Source: Acidobacteriota bacterium (GTDB lineage Bacteria > Acidobacteriota > Blastocatellia > Pyrinomonadales > Pyrinomonadaceae). From it: a DNA stretch of 43,967 nucleotides. Below the pieces are notes generated by a model. That model saw nothing but the letters and a program-made list of their open reading frames with translations. It was not told the origin of the DNA and did no database searches. Shown here piece by piece: positions 1 to 10,640 of this stretch. The position numbers were made by a program, and so were the translations under genes. Where the stretch lies: contig QHXQ01000073.1 in assembly GCA_003223935.1 (NCBI GenBank), positions 1 through 43,967 of the forward strand. The letters run 5' to 3'. Position 1 is the first letter of the stretch. Each line of letters starts with the position of its first letter.

Positions 1-36
1 ACGAACGGTGAGCGGATCGAACTCAAGTGATATGCG

Positions 37-142
37 CTGAGCACTGAGGACTGAGTGGTAGACATTGAATGATAGCAATGGAGCAAGATATAAAGGCGGA
101 TAGAACGAGCAACTCAGCACACAGCACACAGCACACAGCACT
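37..142. repeat. heptamer repeat array at the 5' end of hisG
   Basis: Three 7-bp units of the form CTGAGNN lie at 37-57. Four CAGCACN units lie at 115-142, inside the start of the hisG reading frame, where they encode residues of the form NSAHSTQHTA. The second array is in weak inverted relation to the first (CTGAG against CTCAG). It belongs to the family of locus-specific heptamer arrays seen at many gene borders in this window. Confidence 0.75.
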
Positions 143-785
143 GCCTTTGACCATCGCGCTGGCGAAAGGGCGGATGCAGGACGAGGCTCTACACGTGCTG
201 GCGTGTGCGGGCGTGAGTGTGAGCGATGAGGCGTTGGCGTCGCGGCGTCTGGCCGTTGAAGATGAGCGCGGGCGCTATCGCTTCGTGTTTGTCAAACCGG
301 CGGACGTGCCGGTTTATGTCGAACATGGGATTGCGGACTGCGGCGTGGTCGGCCGTGATGTGCTGCTCGAAACAGAAGCGGACGTGTTGCAGCCGCTCGA
401 CCTCGGCATCAATCGTTGTTGCATCGCGGTTGCGGCGCGTGCGGACGCGACGGGGCATGAGGTGGGCATGCTGCGCGTAGCGACCAAGTATCCGCGTATT
501 GCGGCGGCGCATTTCGGCGCGCGCGGTGTGCCGGTGGAGATCATCGAACTGTCCGGTTCGGTCGAACTCGCGCCGGTGCTAGGACTGGCAGACTGCATCG
601 TCGATCTGGTCGAGACGGGCCGGACACTCGCGGAGAATGGCCTCGTCGTCGTCGAGACGATCACAGAATCAACCGGCCGGCTGGTCGTCAATCGCGCGAG
701 TTATCAATTGAAAGCTACGGCGGTTGGAGAATTGATCGAGGCCCTGAGACAGGCAGTTGGTGTCGGGGCGGTCACAGACGCATGA
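69..785 (+). CDS. hisG: ATP phosphoribosyltransferase, short form (HisG)
   Basis: First step of histidine synthesis: joins ATP and PRPP to give phosphoribosyl-ATP. The core begins with LTIALAKGRMQDEAL and continues with the family pattern ADCGVVGRDVL and the PRPP-site region IVETGRTL-like (DLVETGRTLAENGL), ending in VVNRASYQLK. The length fits the short HisG form that lacks the C-terminal ACT-like regulatory domain; such forms normally need HisZ, which is not in this window. The start is uncertain: ATG at 69 or 78. Either way about 25 residues precede the conserved core and part of them comes from a heptamer repeat. It heads the his cluster and its end overlaps or abuts hisD. Confidence 0.93.
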   Translation: MIAMEQDIKADRTSNSAHSTQHTALPLTIALAKGRMQDEALHVLACAGVSVSDEALASRRLAVEDERGRYRFVFVKPADVPVYVEHGIADCGVVGRDVLLETEADVLQPLDLGINRCCIAVAARADATGHEVGMLRVATKYPRIAAAHFGARGVPVEIIELSGSVELAPVLGLADCIVDLVETGRTLAENGLVVVETITESTGRLVVNRASYQLKATAVGELIEALRQAVGVGAVTDA

Positions 786-798
786 AGAGGTGCGAGCG

Positions 799-2136
799 TT
801 GATCGAGATTATCAAAAGCAGCGAGCGTGTGCGGCGCGATGCGGCGTTGGCGCGCATCAAGGGGCGCAGCGTTACATTGAACGCGGAGTTGATGACGAAC
901 GTCGCCGCGATCATCGAAGACGTGCGCCGACGCGGCGACGCGGCGCTCGTTGAATACAGCGCGCGCTTTGACGGCGTGCAGCTTGCGCCCACAGAGTTGC
1001 GCGTTGACGAACAGACGTTGCGCACGTCGGCTGCGCATGTTGCTGAAGATGTGCTCGAAGCTCTGCGCGCAGCGATCAGGAATATACGTCTCTTTCATGA
1101 ACACGAACAGCGCGCAGCTTGGCAGATCGAGACGGACAACGGCTCGCTCGTCGGGCAACGCTTCACGCCGGTTGAGCGCGCGGGTCTGTACGTGCCCGGC
1201 GGCACGGCGAGCTATCCTTCTTCGGTTGTAATGAACGTCGTGCCCGCGCAGGTCGCAGGTGTCGAGCGCATCGTCGTCACGACGCCACCGCGCACGCTCG
1301 CCACGACGCCCGCCGTCGCCGCCGCGCTGGTCGAACTCGGCGTCACGGAGATTTATCAAGTGGGCGGCGCGCAAGCCGTCGCCGCGCTCGCCTATGGCAC
1401 AGAAACGATTCCGCGCGTTGATAAGATCACGGGCCCCGGCAATCGCTACGTTGCGGCGGCGAAGCGTCTGGTCTTCGGCGTCGTCGGCATTGATTCGATT
1501 GCCGGCCCGAGCGAAGTCGTGATCGCCGCAGATGAGACGGCGCGCGCCGATTACATCGCCGCCGATCTACTCGCACAAGCCGAGCATGGCGAGGATGCTT
1601 CGGCTGTGCTCATTACAACGAGCGAGCAGTTGGCCCACGAAGTCGCACGCGAAGTTGCACGACAAGCAGAGACATTGCCGCGTCGCGCGATCATTGAAAG
1701 ATCACTCGCGGACTTCGGTGCGGCATTCGTCGTTGATAATCTCGACGCGGCTTGCGCGCTCGTCAACGAACTAGCGCCGGAGCATCTCGAACTCGTCACG
1801 CAAAACGATGATGAGATCGCAGCCAACGTGCGGCACGCGGGCGCGATCTTCTTCGGCGCGCACACGCCCGAAGCCGTCGGCGATTATTTCGCCGGCCCGA
1901 ATCATGTGTTGCCCACAGGCGGCGCGGCGCGCTTCTCGTCCGCGCTCAGCGTCCAAGATTTTTTGCGCCACACGACGCTGCTCCACTACACGCGCGCCGA
2001 CATCGAACGCGCCGCCCCGCAGATCGCCGCGCTCGCCCGCGCCGAAGGGTTGGATGCGCACGCGCACTCAGCGATGATCAGAACTGAGCGCTCAGCAATC
2101 AGCTTTCAGCATTCAGCTAAAGCTGAAGATCGCTGA
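799..2136 (+). CDS. hisD: histidinol dehydrogenase (HisD)
   Basis: Oxidises L-histidinol to L-histidine in two NAD-dependent steps; zinc enzyme of the cytoplasm. Typical motifs are present: ERAGLYVPGGTASYPSSVVM, the GAQAVAALAYGTETIPRVDKI segment, the metal/active-site region around LLAQAEHGEDASA, and the APEHLEL and PNHVLPTGGAARF blocks. I favour the TTG at 799, which has AGAGGTG at good spacing, over in-frame TTG 757 or GTG 760/790; the longer versions would overlap hisG. The natural end of the family is near EGLDAHAHS. The last 15-20 residues are read from a 7-bp repeat array and the TGA stop (2134-2136) lies within a repeat unit. Confidence 0.95.
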   Translation: MIEIIKSSERVRRDAALARIKGRSVTLNAELMTNVAAIIEDVRRRGDAALVEYSARFDGVQLAPTELRVDEQTLRTSAAHVAEDVLEALRAAIRNIRLFHEHEQRAAWQIETDNGSLVGQRFTPVERAGLYVPGGTASYPSSVVMNVVPAQVAGVERIVVTTPPRTLATTPAVAAALVELGVTEIYQVGGAQAVAALAYGTETIPRVDKITGPGNRYVAAAKRLVFGVVGIDSIAGPSEVVIAADETARADYIAADLLAQAEHGEDASAVLITTSEQLAHEVAREVARQAETLPRRAIIERSLADFGAAFVVDNLDAACALVNELAPEHLELVTQNDDEIAANVRHAGAIFFGAHTPEAVGDYFAGPNHVLPTGGAARFSSALSVQDFLRHTTLLHYTRADIERAAPQIAALARAEGLDAHAHSAMIRTERSAISFQHSAKAEDR

Positions 2137-2162
2137 AAACTGAAAGCTGATTGCTAATAGCT
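2084..2162. repeat. inverted heptamer array between hisD and hisC
   Basis: Units of 7 bp: CTGAGCG, CTCAGCA, ATCAGCT, TTCAGCA, TTCAGCT, then after a short middle CTGAAAA, CTGAAAG, CTGATTG, CTAATAG. The two halves are inverted relative to each other (AATCAGCTTTCAG against CTGAAAGCTGATT), so the RNA could fold into a long imperfect hairpin. The array covers the 3' end of hisD and provides its stop codon. Confidence 0.85.
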
Positions 2163-2163
2163 T

Positions 2164-3249
2164 ATGACTATGTTTGATCCGTTAACCATCATCAAACCGC
2201 GCGTGCGCGCGTTACAGGCTTACACGCTTGCGCCGGATCGTGCGCCGATCAAGATCAATCAGAACGAGAATCCGTTCGATCTGCCGACGCGACTCAAACA
2301 GGAAACCGAGCGGCGTTTGCAGGCGCGCGCTTGGGCGCGTTACCCGGACTTCGTGCCCGTGTCGCTGCATGAGAAGCTCGCTCAGTTTGCGGGCTGGACG
2401 GCGGACGGCGTGATCGCGGGCAATGGCTCGAACGAGTTGATCCAAGCGACACTGATGACGACTATCGAGCCGGGCAAGCGTGTCTTGATCTCCGAGCCGA
2501 CGTTCGCGCTCTACCGGCAAGTAACGACCGTGCTCGGCGGTGAGATCATCAGCGTCCCGCATGCGGCTGATCTAACTTACGACGTGCCAGCAATCCTCCG
2601 GGCAGTCGCCGCGCACGCGCCCGATGTCGTCATCATCTGCTCGCCGAACAATCCGACAGGCTATCGTCTGGCAGATAGCGATCTCGTTCAACTGCTTGAG
2701 ACGACGCGCGGGCTGGTCGTGATTGACGAAGCGTACTTCGAGTTTTCCGGTCGCACGGTTGTGCCGCTGCTCGCGGCGCACAAGAATCTCGTCGTCTTTC
2801 GCACCTTCTCGAAGGCGTTGGCGCTCGCGGCGCTGCGCGTCGGCTACTTGCTCGCCGCGCCGGAACTCGCGCGCGAGATCGGTAAAGCTGTGCTGCCCTA
2901 TAACCTCAACGCGATGTCGCAGACCGCCGCCGAAGTAGCCGTCGAAATGTACGACGCGGAGTTGCGCCCACTCGGCGCGCAACTCATCGCCGAGCGCGAA
3001 CGTCTGTTTACCGAGTTGCAAAGCATCGCGGGACTTGCGCCCGTGCCGTCGCAAGCGAACTTCATGATCGTGCGCACGGAGATTGAACCACGCCGCGTCT
3101 TCAAAGAGTTGCTCGCGCGCGGTATCCTCGTCCGCGACGTGAGCAGCTATCCGATGCTCAAAGACTATTTTCGCTTCAACGTCGGCACACCAGCAGAGAA
3201 CGACGCGCTCATCGCGGCGCTGCGGGAGATTTTCGCGGCAGAGGAATGA
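2164..3249 (+). CDS. hisC: histidinol-phosphate aminotransferase (HisC)
   Basis: PLP enzyme converting imidazole-acetol phosphate plus glutamate to histidinol phosphate. Fold-type I aminotransferase features: the INQNENPFDLP N-terminal block, GNGSNELIQ cofactor-phosphate region, CSPNNPTGYRL, the VIDEAYFEF aspartate that binds the pyridine nitrogen, and the PLP lysine in RTFSKALALAALRVGY. The C-terminal RFNVGTPAENDALI carries the substrate carboxylate arginine. Length 361 is normal. It starts right after a repeat array and no clear Shine-Dalgarno site is visible; ATG 2170 is an alternative. Confidence 0.95.
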   Translation: MTMFDPLTIIKPRVRALQAYTLAPDRAPIKINQNENPFDLPTRLKQETERRLQARAWARYPDFVPVSLHEKLAQFAGWTADGVIAGNGSNELIQATLMTTIEPGKRVLISEPTFALYRQVTTVLGGEIISVPHAADLTYDVPAILRAVAAHAPDVVIICSPNNPTGYRLADSDLVQLLETTRGLVVIDEAYFEFSGRTVVPLLAAHKNLVVFRTFSKALALAALRVGYLLAAPELAREIGKAVLPYNLNAMSQTAAEVAVEMYDAELRPLGAQLIAERERLFTELQSIAGLAPVPSQANFMIVRTEIEPRRVFKELLARGILVRDVSSYPMLKDYFRFNVGTPAENDALIAALREIFAAEE

Positions 3250-3284
3250 TTTGAAATTTCAAATCTCAAATTTGAGATCAAAAC
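3250..3284. repeat. heptamer array between hisC and hisB
   Basis: Five 7-bp units (TTTGAAA, TTTCAAA, TCTCAAA, TTTGAGA, TCAAAAC) start directly after the hisC stop at 3247-3249 and end just before the hisB ATG. Pairs of units form palindromes. The array is open in the hisB frame, which would add MKFQISNLRSKL if a TTG at 3251 were used. Confidence 0.75.
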
Positions 3285-3286
3285 TT

Positions 3287-3895
3287 ATGAGCACACAAGT
3301 TCAGACCCAAACGCGCACGGCCGAGGTGCAACGCAAGACGAAAGAGACTGACGTGCGCGTCACGCTCGCGCTCGACGGCACGGGACAGGCGCGCATCTCG
3401 TCGGGCATCGCGTTTCTCGATCACATGCTTGAGTTGTTCGCGCGGCATGGCTTGTTTGATCTTGAGATCGAGTGTCGCGGCGATCTTGAGATTGACGATC
3501 ATCACTCGGTCGAAGACATCGCGATCACTTTGGGGCAAGCGTTCATGCAGGCGCTCGGCGCGAAGCAAGGCATCGCGCGTTACGGCGCGGCGCTTGTGCC
3601 GATGGACGAGGCGCTGTGTCGCGCGGTCGTTGATCTGTCGGGGCGCTTCTATCTCGTCTATGCGGTCGAGACGCGACGCCAGATGATCGGCAATTTCTCG
3701 GTCGAACTGGCCGAGCACTTCTGGCGTTCGTTCGCCGAAGCCGCACGCTGCAACCTGCACCTAGACGCCTTGCGCGGGCGCAACACGCACCACATCCTCG
3801 AAGGCACGTTCAAAGCGACGGCGCGTGCGCTGCGCCAAGCGTGCGAACGCGACCCGCGCGTGGTCGGCGTGTTGAGCACAAAGGGAGTTTTATAG
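3287..3895 (+). CDS. hisB: imidazoleglycerol-phosphate dehydratase (HisB)
   Basis: Dehydrates imidazole-glycerol phosphate to imidazole-acetol phosphate using a manganese centre. The signature FLDHMLELFARHGLFDL, the metal-binding DDHHSVEDIAITLG and the second histidine set (ELAEHFWRSFAEAA, RNTHHILEGTFKATARAL) are all present. This is the monofunctional dehydratase, with no fused histidinol phosphatase, consistent with a separate hisN at the end of the cluster. ATG 3287 (MSTQVQTQTR) is chosen because the sequence upstream is repeat-derived. Confidence 0.95.
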   Translation: MSTQVQTQTRTAEVQRKTKETDVRVTLALDGTGQARISSGIAFLDHMLELFARHGLFDLEIECRGDLEIDDHHSVEDIAITLGQAFMQALGAKQGIARYGAALVPMDEALCRAVVDLSGRFYLVYAVETRRQMIGNFSVELAEHFWRSFAEAARCNLHLDALRGRNTHHILEGTFKATARALRQACERDPRVVGVLSTKGVL

Positions 3896-3920
3896 TTGGT
3901 CGAATGCGGAAGGGAACTGT

Positions 3921-4559
3921 GTGAGGTTCGTGTCGCAAGTAGCGATCATTGATTACGGCGTGGGCAATCTGCGTTCGGTCGAGAAGGCGTTCGCGGCGAT
4001 GGATTGCGCAGCCGTTGTGAGCAGCGACGAGCGTGTGCTGCGCGACGCGGACAGGCTTGTGTTGCCGGGCGTCGGCGCGTTCCGCGCGTGCATGAACGGG
4101 TTGCAAGAGCGCGGCTTTGATGAACTCGTGCGCGAGCGCGTGGCGGCGGGCGTGCCGCTCTTGGGCGTGTGCGTCGGGATGCAGATGTTGTTTGCGGCAT
4201 CAGAAGAGTTTGGCGAGACAGAAGGTCTGAAACTGCTCGGCGGGCGCGTGCGCCGTTTCGATGGCGCGTTGCACGTGCCGCAGGTCGGCTGGAACAACGT
4301 GCGCCAGCGCCGGCCTAAACATCCTCTTTTTGCCGGCATCAGTGACGGCGCGTTCTTCTACTTCGTTCATTCATATTATTGCGCTGCTACCGAACGCGAG
4401 GCGGTGTTGGGCGAGACCGATTATGGTTTGAGTTACGCTTCCGTCGTCGGGCGCGCGAACGTCTGCGGCGTGCAATTTCACCCGGAGAAGAGTCAGGCAG
4501 CGGGCTTGCGCCTGCTGAAAAACTTCGCGACCGCCGATTTTGAGAACAATACAAATTGA
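3921..4559 (+). CDS. hisH: imidazole glycerol phosphate synthase, glutaminase subunit (HisH)
   Basis: Class I glutamine amidotransferase that releases ammonia from glutamine and channels it to HisF. The nucleophile is Cys84 in LLGVCVGMQMLF. His187 and Glu189 of the triad are in VQFHPEKSQ. The start is GTG at 3921; no better in-frame ATG precedes the conserved AIIDYGVGNLRSV. It lies 22 bp upstream of hisF. In many organisms hisA sits exactly in this interval, and here it does not. Confidence 0.94.
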   Translation: MRFVSQVAIIDYGVGNLRSVEKAFAAMDCAAVVSSDERVLRDADRLVLPGVGAFRACMNGLQERGFDELVRERVAAGVPLLGVCVGMQMLFAASEEFGETEGLKLLGGRVRRFDGALHVPQVGWNNVRQRRPKHPLFAGISDGAFFYFVHSYYCAATEREAVLGETDYGLSYASVVGRANVCGVQFHPEKSQAAGLRLLKNFATADFENNTN

Positions 4560-4580
4560 TAGATCAAAACGACGCGCGTC

Positions 4581-5348
4581 ATGTTAGCTAAACGGATCAT
4601 CCCTTGTCTCGACATTGATCGCGGGCGCGTGGTCAAAGGGATCAAGTTCGTCTCTTTGACAGACGCGGGCGATCCGGTCGAGCAGGCGAAGCGTTACGAT
4701 ACGGAAGGCGCGGACGAGTTAACGTTCCTCGACATCACCGCGTCGTCAGACAAGCGCGCCATCGTCGCCGAGCTTGTGCGGCGCGTCGCCGATCAGGTCT
4801 TCATTCCGTTCACGGTCGGCGGCGGATTGAACTCGGTCGAAGACATTCGCGCCATCTTGCGCGCGGGCGCAGACAAAGTCTCGCTCAACACGGCGGCGAT
4901 TAAAGAACCTGAACTGATCCGCGCGGGCGCGGAGACGTTCGGCAGTCAGTGCATCGTCGTGGCGATTGATGCGCGGCGCAGGTGCGCGGGCGATCCGAAA
5001 GCGGGCTGGGAAGTTTACACGCACGGCGGGCGGAATAACGTCGGTTGGGACGCGCTTGAATGGGCTGCACGCGCCGAACAGTTGGGCGCGGGCGAGATTC
5101 TGCTGACGAGTATGGACAGAGACGGCACGCGCGACGGTTATGATCTGGCGCTGACGCGCGCCGTGAGCGATGCTGTGCGCATCCCCGTCATCGCGTCGGG
5201 CGGCGCAGGCACGCTCGAACATTTTTATGACGCGCTGACGACGGGCGGCGCGAGCGCCGTGCTTGCGGCTTCGCTCTTCCATTTCGGGCATTACAAGATC
5301 AGCGAAGTGAAAGATTACCTGCGTTCGCGCGGCGTTGTGGTGCGGTGA
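4581..5348 (+). CDS. hisF: imidazole glycerol phosphate synthase, cyclase subunit (HisF)
   Basis: TIM-barrel partner of HisH; uses ammonia to convert PRFAR to imidazole-glycerol phosphate and AICAR. Catalytic aspartates are Asp11 ([15 protein letters not shown]) and Asp130 (IVVAIDARR). The two phosphate-binding loops are [13 protein letters not shown] and [12 protein letters not shown]. The paralogous HisA would have a different N-terminus and residues at these sites, so this is HisF and not HisA. Length 255 is normal. Confidence 0.95.
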   Translation: MLAKRIIPCLDIDRGRVVKGIKFVSLTDAGDPVEQAKRYDTEGADELTFLDITASSDKRAIVAELVRRVADQVFIPFTVGGGLNSVEDIRAILRAGADKVSLNTAAIKEPELIRAGAETFGSQCIVVAIDARRRCAGDPKAGWEVYTHGGRNNVGWDALEWAARAEQLGAGEILLTSMDRDGTRDGYDLALTRAVSDAVRIPVIASGGAGTLEHFYDALTTGGASAVLAASLFHFGHYKISEVKDYLRSRGVVVR

Positions 5349-5375
5349 TAGGTCTGTTAATCGAAAGCGACTGCA

Positions 5376-6080
5376 ATGAAAGTTTCTTTGAGTGAGATTA
5401 AGTTTGACGAGCGGGGCCTAGCGCCGACGGTGGTGCAGGATGCGCGGACGGGCGAGGTGTTGATGCTCGCTTACATGAACGCGGAGAGTCTGCAACGCAC
5501 GCTCGCCGAAGGCGAGACGTGGTTCTGGTCGCGCTCGCGCGCTGAACTATGGCACAAGGGCGCGACTTCGGGCCACACGCAACGTGTCGCTAGCGTGCGC
5601 GCCGATTGCGATGCGGACGCGCTGCTCGTCTCGGTTGAGCCGCGCGGGCCGGCCTGTCACACGGGCGCGCGCACCTGTTTTCATCAAGAGCTTGACGCCG
5701 AGTTAGGCCGAGCACAAGCAGGCGAGCCAAACACGTATGCTGAAACGAGCGAGCCACGCGCGCCTGAGCTGGGCTTACAACTGCGACAGCTTTACGCGCT
5801 GATTGAACGACGCAGACAAGAACGGCCCGAAGGCTCTTACACGACTTATCTGTTCAATCAAGGGCTGGACAAGATTTTGAAGAAACTTGGCGAGGAGACG
5901 GCCGAGACGATCATCGCGGCGAAGAACGGTGACGCAGGCGCGCTCGTCGCCGAAGCGTCCGATCTGCTCTATCATCTGCTCGTGCTGTGCGTCGAGCGTG
6001 GCGTGACGCTCGAAGAGATCAGCGCAGAGTTAGTACAACGCAGCGGCCAGCCGAATGAGCGGCTGAGGAAAACGGAATGA
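5376..6080 (+). CDS. hisI: bifunctional phosphoribosyl-AMP cyclohydrolase / phosphoribosyl-ATP pyrophosphatase (HisIE)
   Basis: Second and third steps of the pathway in one chain. Residues about 1-110 are His[34 protein letters not shown] and the metal cysteine region DCDADALL...[12 protein letters not shown]. Residues about 130-230 are the helical HisE domain ([45 protein letters not shown]), which removes pyrophosphate. The stop overlaps the start of hisN as ATGA, suggesting translational coupling. Confidence 0.95.
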   Translation: MKVSLSEIKFDERGLAPTVVQDARTGEVLMLAYMNAESLQRTLAEGETWFWSRSRAELWHKGATSGHTQRVASVRADCDADALLVSVEPRGPACHTGARTCFHQELDAELGRAQAGEPNTYAETSEPRAPELGLQLRQLYALIERRRQERPEGSYTTYLFNQGLDKILKKLGEETAETIIAAKNGDAGALVAEASDLLYHLLVLCVERGVTLEEISAELVQRSGQPNERLRKTE

Positions 6081-6904
6081 GCGAGAGCGTGGAAGCGCGC
6101 GCGCTGTTGACGGACGGAGCGGCGTTGCGCGAGTTGATGGCGTTTGCGGCCCAGTTGGCGCGCGGCGCGGGCGAGATCACGCTGCGTTATTTTCGGCGAA
6201 CGCTTGAGGCCGAGCGCAAAGCCGACGGCTCATTTGTGACGGCGGCAGATCGTGAGGCAGAAAAGTTTTTGCGCGCGGAGATCGGACGACGCTTTCCCGA
6301 CGACGCCATCATCGGTGAAGAAGAGGGCGAGCAGGCCGGCACAACTGATCGTCGTTGGATCATTGACCCGATTGACGGCACATATTCGTTCGTGCATGGC
6401 GTCCCGTTCTACGGCGTGCTGATCGGGTTAGAGATCGCGGATGAGCCGTCGGTCGGCGTGGTGCACCTTCCAGCGTTGGGTGAGTTGATCAAAGCTGCGC
6501 GCGGGCAGGGCTGCTACTGGAACGGCGAGTTGGCGCGCGTCTCCGCGACCGACTCGATGGCTGAGGCGCTGCTGTTGGCGACCGACTTCGGCACGTGCGA
6601 GCGTTACGGCTTCGGCGCGGCGGCAGATGAGTTGCAGCGTCGCTTTGGTGCGCGGCGCACTTGGGGCGATTGCTACGGGCATGTGTTAGTGGCGACGGGC
6701 CGAGCCGAGTGCATGCTCGATCCCGTGATGAACGTCTGGGACTGCGCGCCGCTTCTGCCCATCGTCGAAGAGGCGGGCGGCACGTTCACAGACTGGAGGG
6801 GGCAACGCACGATTCGCGGCGGCAACGCAATCTCAACCAACGGCGCGCTCTTCAACGAAGTCTTTCAGATCATCAATAAAAATGCGGGTTCGGCGCACGG
6901 TTAG
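6077..6904 (+). CDS. hisN: inositol-monophosphatase-family histidinol phosphatase (HisN type)
   Basis: Predicted to remove phosphate from histidinol phosphate, filling the step absent from the monofunctional HisB. Mg-dependent IMPase signatures: the GEEEGEQAG glutamate, [20 protein letters not shown] (metal aspartates) and [16 protein letters not shown] near the C-terminus. The DPIDGT-SFVxGVP pattern is closer to HisN than to inositol phosphatases, and its position as last gene of the his cluster with a 4-bp overlap supports this. SuhB- or CysQ-like activity cannot be excluded from sequence alone. Confidence 0.88.
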   Translation: MSESVEARALLTDGAALRELMAFAAQLARGAGEITLRYFRRTLEAERKADGSFVTAADREAEKFLRAEIGRRFPDDAIIGEEEGEQAGTTDRRWIIDPIDGTYSFVHGVPFYGVLIGLEIADEPSVGVVHLPALGELIKAARGQGCYWNGELARVSATDSMAEALLLATDFGTCERYGFGAAADELQRRFGARRTWGDCYGHVLVATGRAECMLDPVMNVWDCAPLLPIVEEAGGTFTDWRGQRTIRGGNAISTNGALFNEVFQIINKNAGSAHG

Positions 6905-7009
6905 AGTCGCGCGGGTGTCAAAAGGCGATACCGGATCAGGGATAGTGCGTGCATACGGGTCAGTCGGACTCACATGCGGCGGTGAGGGCGTGCGCGGGTT
7001 CATGTGACG

Positions 7010-7028
7010 CGCAGACGAGTCGTCTGCG
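7010..7028. promoter_or_regulatory. palindromic candidate enhancer (upstream activator site)
   Basis: CGCAGACGA-G-TCGTCTGCG: perfect 9-bp arms around one base. Its centre lies about 80 bp upstream of the -24 element and about 105 bp upstream of the expected start site, a usual distance for the binding site of an NtrC-type activator. The activator that binds it is not known. Confidence 0.55.
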
Positions 7029-7098
7029 AGATGCTGTCAGTAACGTCGATTTAGGAATAAGTCTTATTATTTTCTCACTTAGGTTTTTGCTCATGAGA

Positions 7099-7114
7099 TG
7101 GCACGGTCATTGCA
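7099..7114 (+). promoter_or_regulatory. sigma-54 (RpoN) -24/-12 promoter
   Basis: TGGCACGGTCATTGCA matches the consensus TGGCACG-N4-TTGCA at every defined base, with GG and GC separated by 10 bases as required. It faces the radical SAM gene at 7301. A sigma-54 promoter implies strict dependence on an AAA+ activator. Confidence 0.82.
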
Positions 7115-7300
7115 CATGTACTTCGACCGATCATCCCTCTGGTCGTTTTAAGAGCAAGCCCACGGGTAGGATTTGAATTGACAGCTAGTGCAATTAACGC
7201 CTCGTTGAAGTCTCCGACTGCATGCGAACGGATACTTTGAGGCGCAGGTTTGCCCTGCGGTCTAGTTCTAGCAAACAGGATTCTGTGGAGAAGAAAAAAG

Positions 7301-9355
<2,055 letters not shown>

Positions 9356-9377
9356 ACCGGGCACCGTCGTTCGTGAC

Positions 9378-9421
9378 AAGCGAAAGCCCCGCGCGTTGCA
9401 GACGGCGCGGGGCTTTCGCTT
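9378..9421 (+). terminator. strong hairpin terminator after the radical SAM gene
   Basis: Perfect 17-bp arms (9378-9394 and 9405-9421) around a 10-nt loop; the stem is very GC-rich (AAAGCCCCGCGC core) and the strand ends in CTTTGT rather than a long T run. It starts 23 bp after the stop codon. Confidence 0.85.
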
Positions 9422-9495
9422 TGTCCCATTAGCACGTAACATAACCAAGTGCGCGCGCATACATCGGTTCATCTTTGTGCAAGGAGAGAAGCGAG

Positions 9496-9720
9496 ATGGT
9501 GCAGGACAAGAAGCATGAGGTGAAAGTTAAGGTACAGGTGCTTGAGTTATCGAAGGCGGGGAGCGGCATTGAGTTGGAGATTTTCGCTGAGGGCGAGAAG
9601 CTGGGCGAGATAGAGATCGGGCACGGCTCGTTCGGTTGGCGGCGCGCTTCGGGCAAACGCGGCTTCCGGCGCGTTGATTGGTCAACTTTTGCGCAATGGC
9701 TGAATGAAAGATTGGGTTAG
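9496..9720 (+). CDS. small hypothetical protein, 74 residues
   Basis: Not recognised. Starts at ATG 9496 with AAGGAGAGAAG upstream, a good ribosome-binding site. The protein is hydrophilic, without membrane segment or cysteine. The first half alternates as beta strands (KHEVKVKVQVLELSKAGSGIELEIFAEGEKLGEIEIG), followed by GSFGWRRASGK and a short helical end (DWSTFAQWLNERLG). This looks like a compact beta-rich fold. It lies between a terminator and surE. Its strong Shine-Dalgarno site and codon use like its neighbours support a real gene. Confidence 0.7.
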   Translation: MVQDKKHEVKVKVQVLELSKAGSGIELEIFAEGEKLGEIEIGHGSFGWRRASGKRGFRRVDWSTFAQWLNERLG

Positions 9721-9806
9721 CTCGCAGCCGTATGCGAAGTTGAACAGCGGCGCTGCTTGAATAATTCAAGGCGTTAAGGTGTAATGATGAACGGTTGGTC
9801 TTTTCT

Positions 9807-10604
9807 ATGATTCGGATTCTGTTAACGAACGACGACGGCATACATTCCGACGGTCTCACGCAAGTCGAAGCGGCATTGAAGGCAGTGGGCGACGTCTATG
9901 TGGTCGCGCCCGCCTCGGAGATGAGCGGCGCATCGCACAGTCTGACGCTGGCGCGCCCTTTGCGCATCCGCCAAATTGACGAACGGCACTGGACGGTTGA
10001 CGGTACGCCGACCGATTGTGTGACATTGGCGCTGCACAAGATTCTCCCGGCGGAAGCGCGCCCGCACATCTGCGTCTCAGGCATCAATCATGGCGGCAAC
10101 TTGGGTGATGATGCGACCTATTCGGGCACGGTCGCCGGCGCGCTCGAAGCGACGATCTTCGGCGTGCCGGGTTTGGCTTTTAGTTTAGTGACGCGCGAGC
10201 GTTTCGACTTCACGCATGCGGCCGCGTTCGCGGCCCAAGTCGTGCGCCGTGTGATCAAAGAGGGCTTACCTGAAGGGGCGCTCTTGAATATCAATCTGCC
10301 GCCGGGCGCGATCAAAGGTGTGCGCGTCACCCGACAGGGCGTGAAGAACGCGCGCCCGATCATCAGCGAGCACATAGACCCGCGCGGCAAAGCTTACTAC
10401 TGGATCGGTGAAGAATACTTCGAGGGCGAGTGCGAAGAGGACACGGATTTTTATGCCGTGCGGCACGGCCTCGTCTCCGTCACGCCGATGCGCAGCGACA
10501 TGACGAACTATCAAGAACTCGCGGCGCTCGCCGAGTGGAACACGGACGACGCAACGCCCGCGCCGGTCTGTGCTGTTGAAGACGAGCCGGTCGAGCGCGC
10601 TTGA
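9807..10604 (+). CDS. surE: 5'/3'-nucleotidase SurE
   Basis: Metal-dependent nucleoside monophosphate phosphatase linked to stationary-phase survival. Starts with MIRILLTNDDGIHSDGL containing the metal aspartates (DD), then APASEMSGASHSLTL (serine and asparagine-region ligands), VDGTPTDCVTLAL and VSGINHGGNLGDDATYSGTVAGALEA, all SurE hallmarks. Length 265 is usual. ATG 9807 is chosen because the motif begins immediately. Just downstream lies pcm, the classical surE-pcm pairing of stress and protein-repair genes. Confidence 0.95.
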   Translation: MIRILLTNDDGIHSDGLTQVEAALKAVGDVYVVAPASEMSGASHSLTLARPLRIRQIDERHWTVDGTPTDCVTLALHKILPAEARPHICVSGINHGGNLGDDATYSGTVAGALEATIFGVPGLAFSLVTRERFDFTHAAAFAAQVVRRVIKEGLPEGALLNINLPPGAIKGVRVTRQGVKNARPIISEHIDPRGKAYYWIGEEYFEGECEEDTDFYAVRHGLVSVTPMRSDMTNYQELAALAEWNTDDATPAPVCAVEDEPVERA

Positions 10605-10640
10605 ACTGCGCATCATACAAGACAAGGGGACTACTTCCTT

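Larger units (their letters stand above)
6905..7300 (+). promoter_or_regulatory. intergenic regulatory region upstream of the radical SAM gene
   Basis: A 396-bp gap with no convincing gene. It holds, in order: a 19-bp palindrome (7010-7028), an AT-rich stretch with the small palindrome AATAAGTCTTATT (7056-7068), a sigma-54 promoter (7099-7114), a hairpin near 7128-7148 with CGACC/GGTCG arms followed by TTTT, another hairpin with CGCAGG/CCTGCG arms near 7241-7257, and a ribosome-binding site GGAG/AGAAG before ATG 7301. The leader from the predicted sigma-54 start (about 7125) is about 175 nt. Confidence 0.6.

Noticed and set aside
4581..5348. HisA instead of HisF
   Set aside because: The N-terminal [20 protein letters not shown] and the Asp11/Asp130 context are HisF-specific, and it pairs with hisH.
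6949..7176. Open frame of 75 codons upstream of the radical SAM gene
   Set aside because: It runs across the palindrome and the sigma-54 promoter and has no ribosome-binding site or recognisable content.
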